Of a DNA stretch of 15,955 bases, positions 15,225 to 15,955 are shown piece after piece. Made by a program: the position numbers and the translations under genes. Location: positions 1 through 15,955 of the forward strand of contig JAAYKZ010000366.1 of NCBI GenBank assembly GCA_012522165.1, given 5' to 3'. This stretch comes from Clostridiales bacterium (GTDB lineage Bacteria; Bacillota; Clostridia; Caldicoprobacterales; UBA3941). Every line of letters begins with the position of its first letter. Within the stretch, counting starts at the first letter, position 1. The notes under the pieces were generated by a model. That model ran no database searches, was not told where the DNA came from, and was given only the letters and a program-made list of their open reading frames with translations.

Positions 15225-15301
15225 TTTCGCTCATAGCCAAATGATTTACGGTCATTTTGTAGAAACGTCTCAACCTTATTATGAGACATATATGAGCTAA
15301 A
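15225..15301 (-). ncRNA. Purine riboswitch aptamer (guanine class) first in the purC tandem leader
   Basis: P1 GCUCAUA/UAUGAGC (15229-15297 core), J1/2 UAUAUG, a perfect P2 GUCUCA/UGAGAC with loop UAAUAAGGU, J2/3 GUUUCUAC, P3 AAAUGA/UCAUUU with loop CCGUAAA, then GGCUAUGAGC. C at the ligand-pairing position predicts guanine/hypoxanthine. The base before it is G, not the usual A. Its P1 3' strand AGCGAAA is complementary to the terminator loop UUUCGCU, linking ligand occupancy to termination. Confidence 0.92.
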
Positions 15302-15320
15302 TATTAGCTTGTACATCTTA

Positions 15321-15348
15321 ATGATAGCATAATGTTTTAAAATGTCAA
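15321..15348 (-). promoter_or_regulatory. Promoter of the pur operon
   Basis: Minus strand -35 TTGACA (15343-15348), 16-base spacer, -10 TATCAT (15321-15326). Transcription would begin near 15314, about a dozen bases before the guanine aptamer. Confidence 0.78.
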
Positions 15349-15357
15349 TGATTTTTT

Positions 15358-15391
15358 GAACATTTTTTTATTTTTTTGATTTAATGTTCGG
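15358..15391 (-). promoter_or_regulatory. PurBox-like PurR operator of the pur operon
   Basis: Minus strand TCCGAACATT (CCGAAC at 15386-15391) and AATGTTCAAA (GTTC at 15358-15361) form an inverted pair 24 bases apart, ending nine bases before the -35. Spacing is identical to the operator at 4038-4071. The proximal box lacks the GG of the full PurBox in both cases. PurR itself is not in the window. Confidence 0.78.
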
Positions 15392-15515
15392 ATTATGGTG
15401 CTCTGCTGCTAATTATAATTTAGTGAAGCAGCTAAACAAACATACTAGAGAAAACACAGCATTTTATGTAGTTTGCATATCTCAGTTGCATTATCTTATC
15501 TTTTTATACCTTAAT
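15392..15515. other. Intergenic stretch without recognised features
   Basis: AT-rich spacer between the pur operator and the upstream terminator. I see no open frame or promoter; the only structure is a weak GCTGCT/AGCAGC inverted repeat (15405-15410 and 15427-15432). Confidence 0.5.
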
Positions 15516-15571
15516 AAACAAAAAAGTAGTGTATGACAGCCAAACCTTTAGCTAAAATCATACACTACTTT
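15516..15571 (-). terminator. Terminator, probably of guaA
   Basis: A perfect 14-bp stem (15523-15536 with 15558-15571; core AAGTAGTGTATGA) with a 21-base loop. On the minus strand a run of U's follows. It lies 33 bases after the putative guaA stop at 15605 and is best read as that gene's original terminator. The opposite strand also has a short U-rich end, so it may work both ways. Confidence 0.85.
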
Positions 15572-15604
15572 ATTACTTGCAAGTTGCTTAAACCTGCGAT
15601 TTTC

Positions 15605-15622
15605 TTACTCCCACTCAATTGT
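15605..15622 (-). pseudogene. guaA: Remnant of the guaA 3' end (putative attachment-site half)
   Basis: On the minus strand ACA ATT GAG TGG GAG TAA encodes T-I-E-W-E-stop, the near-universal C-terminus of GMP synthase. Two codons upstream the frame meets a stop (15629-15631), so the rest of guaA is absent. The 3' end of guaA is a known insertion point for integrative elements, whose integration leaves a short copy of this end at one junction. The match is short, but it is supported by the terminator just downstream and by the location upstream of purC. Confidence 0.6.
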
Positions 15623-15628
15623 TAAAGT

Positions 15629-15756
15629 TTATTCGTCGTTATTCCTATTGTTTTCTGCTATTTCTATTATTCATATTATCAAAATTATTGGCATTTTTAT
15701 AGTTTTAAATATTTCTTGCTGCCATTTTGCTACCACGATTTATGCCTGGTTACGGT
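15629..15756. other. AT-rich junction DNA
   Basis: Non-coding stretch between the guaA-like end and the GC-richer partial gene. No tRNA, no recombinase motif and no clear repeats are visible. It is likely the terminal non-coding part of the inserted element. Confidence 0.4.
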
Positions 15757-15955
15757 TTAAACTATGAATTCCCTCCGGTACCATTGGTGGAGGTCCTCTG
15801 TGGTGTTTAGCTTGGCCGCCAGCGCCTGGCCGCCTTCGACCAGCTCATAATACTTGCGCTTGAACTCTTCGATTGTTAATACCTTGAACTGCCATTCCCC
15901 CGGCATGTATCCTTCAGATATGAAAGTAAATCCCTTCTCGGTCTCCTCTTTAATC
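15757..15955 (-). CDS. C-terminal fragment of an unrecognised protein, cut by the window edge
   Basis: An open minus-strand frame enters from the right edge and ends at TAA (15757-15759), giving the last 65 residues of a protein. The segment is rich in charged and aromatic residues, including EGYMPGEWQF, EEFKRKYYEL, GGQALAAKL and EDLHQWYRREF, and ends in IV. I do not recognise the family; no tyrosine-recombinase C-terminal motif or metal-binding cluster is visible. GC content and codon use (GCG, CTG, CTC, CGC, GGC) are markedly higher than in the pur genes, which suggests DNA of different origin, probably an integrated element behind the guaA-like junction. It could be a mobile-element gene of any kind. 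Confidence 0.65.
   Translation of the reverse strand, partial: IKEETEKGFTFISEGYMPGEWQFKVLTIEEFKRKYYELVEGGQALAAKLNTTEDLHQWYRREFIV

Overview
The window is AT-rich low-GC Gram-positive DNA. Strong AGGAGG-type ribosome binding sites, frequent TTG/GTG starts, intrinsic terminators with U-tracts, purine riboswitches, PurBox-like operators and an N-terminally fused, single-chain PurL all point to the Firmicutes. Clostridia or Tissierellia are most likely; the species cannot be told from the sequence alone.

Layout. Bases 1-2440, plus strand: a leader hairpin/terminator cut by the window edge, then asd and a dapB gene that carries an extra C-terminal pair of aspartokinase-type ACT domains (lysine/diaminopimelate branch), closed by a bidirectional terminator shared with the convergent permease gene. 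Bases 2465-4075, minus strand: an AzgA/PbuG-type purine permease behind a guanine-type riboswitch with terminator, a promoter and a PurBox pair. Bases 4094-15400, minus strand, transcribed right to left: the purine cluster purC-purL-purE-purF-purM-purN-purH-purD. purC has a PurBox pair, a promoter, and a tandem guanine plus PRPP (ykkC-type) riboswitch on one terminator. A second guanine aptamer and terminator sit between purC and purL. Bases 15516-15955: a terminator, what looks like the last five codons and stop of guaA, about 130 bases of AT-rich non-coding DNA, and the C-terminal end of a gene of clearly higher GC. This looks like one end of an element integrated into the 3' end of guaA.

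How it works together. PurF makes phosphoribosylamine, PurD and PurN carry it to FGAR, PurL makes FGAM, PurM closes the imidazole ring, PurE and PurC build SAICAR, and PurH finishes IMP (PurB is not in the window). Transcription appears to be read out at three levels: PurR/PRPP at the operator, guanine at three aptamers, and PRPP at one aptamer. The permease is under the same operator type, so uptake and synthesis are co-regulated.

The most striking point: both glutamine-dependent enzymes of the IMP pathway encoded here, PurF and PurL, have lost the catalytic cysteine of their glutaminase domains (PurF Cys to Ser2; PurL Cys to Gly1089, with His to Ser1206 and Glu to Asp1208), while their synthase domains look intact. 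This suggests a purine pathway fed by free ammonia, or by an unidentified ammonia donor, rather than by glutamine.
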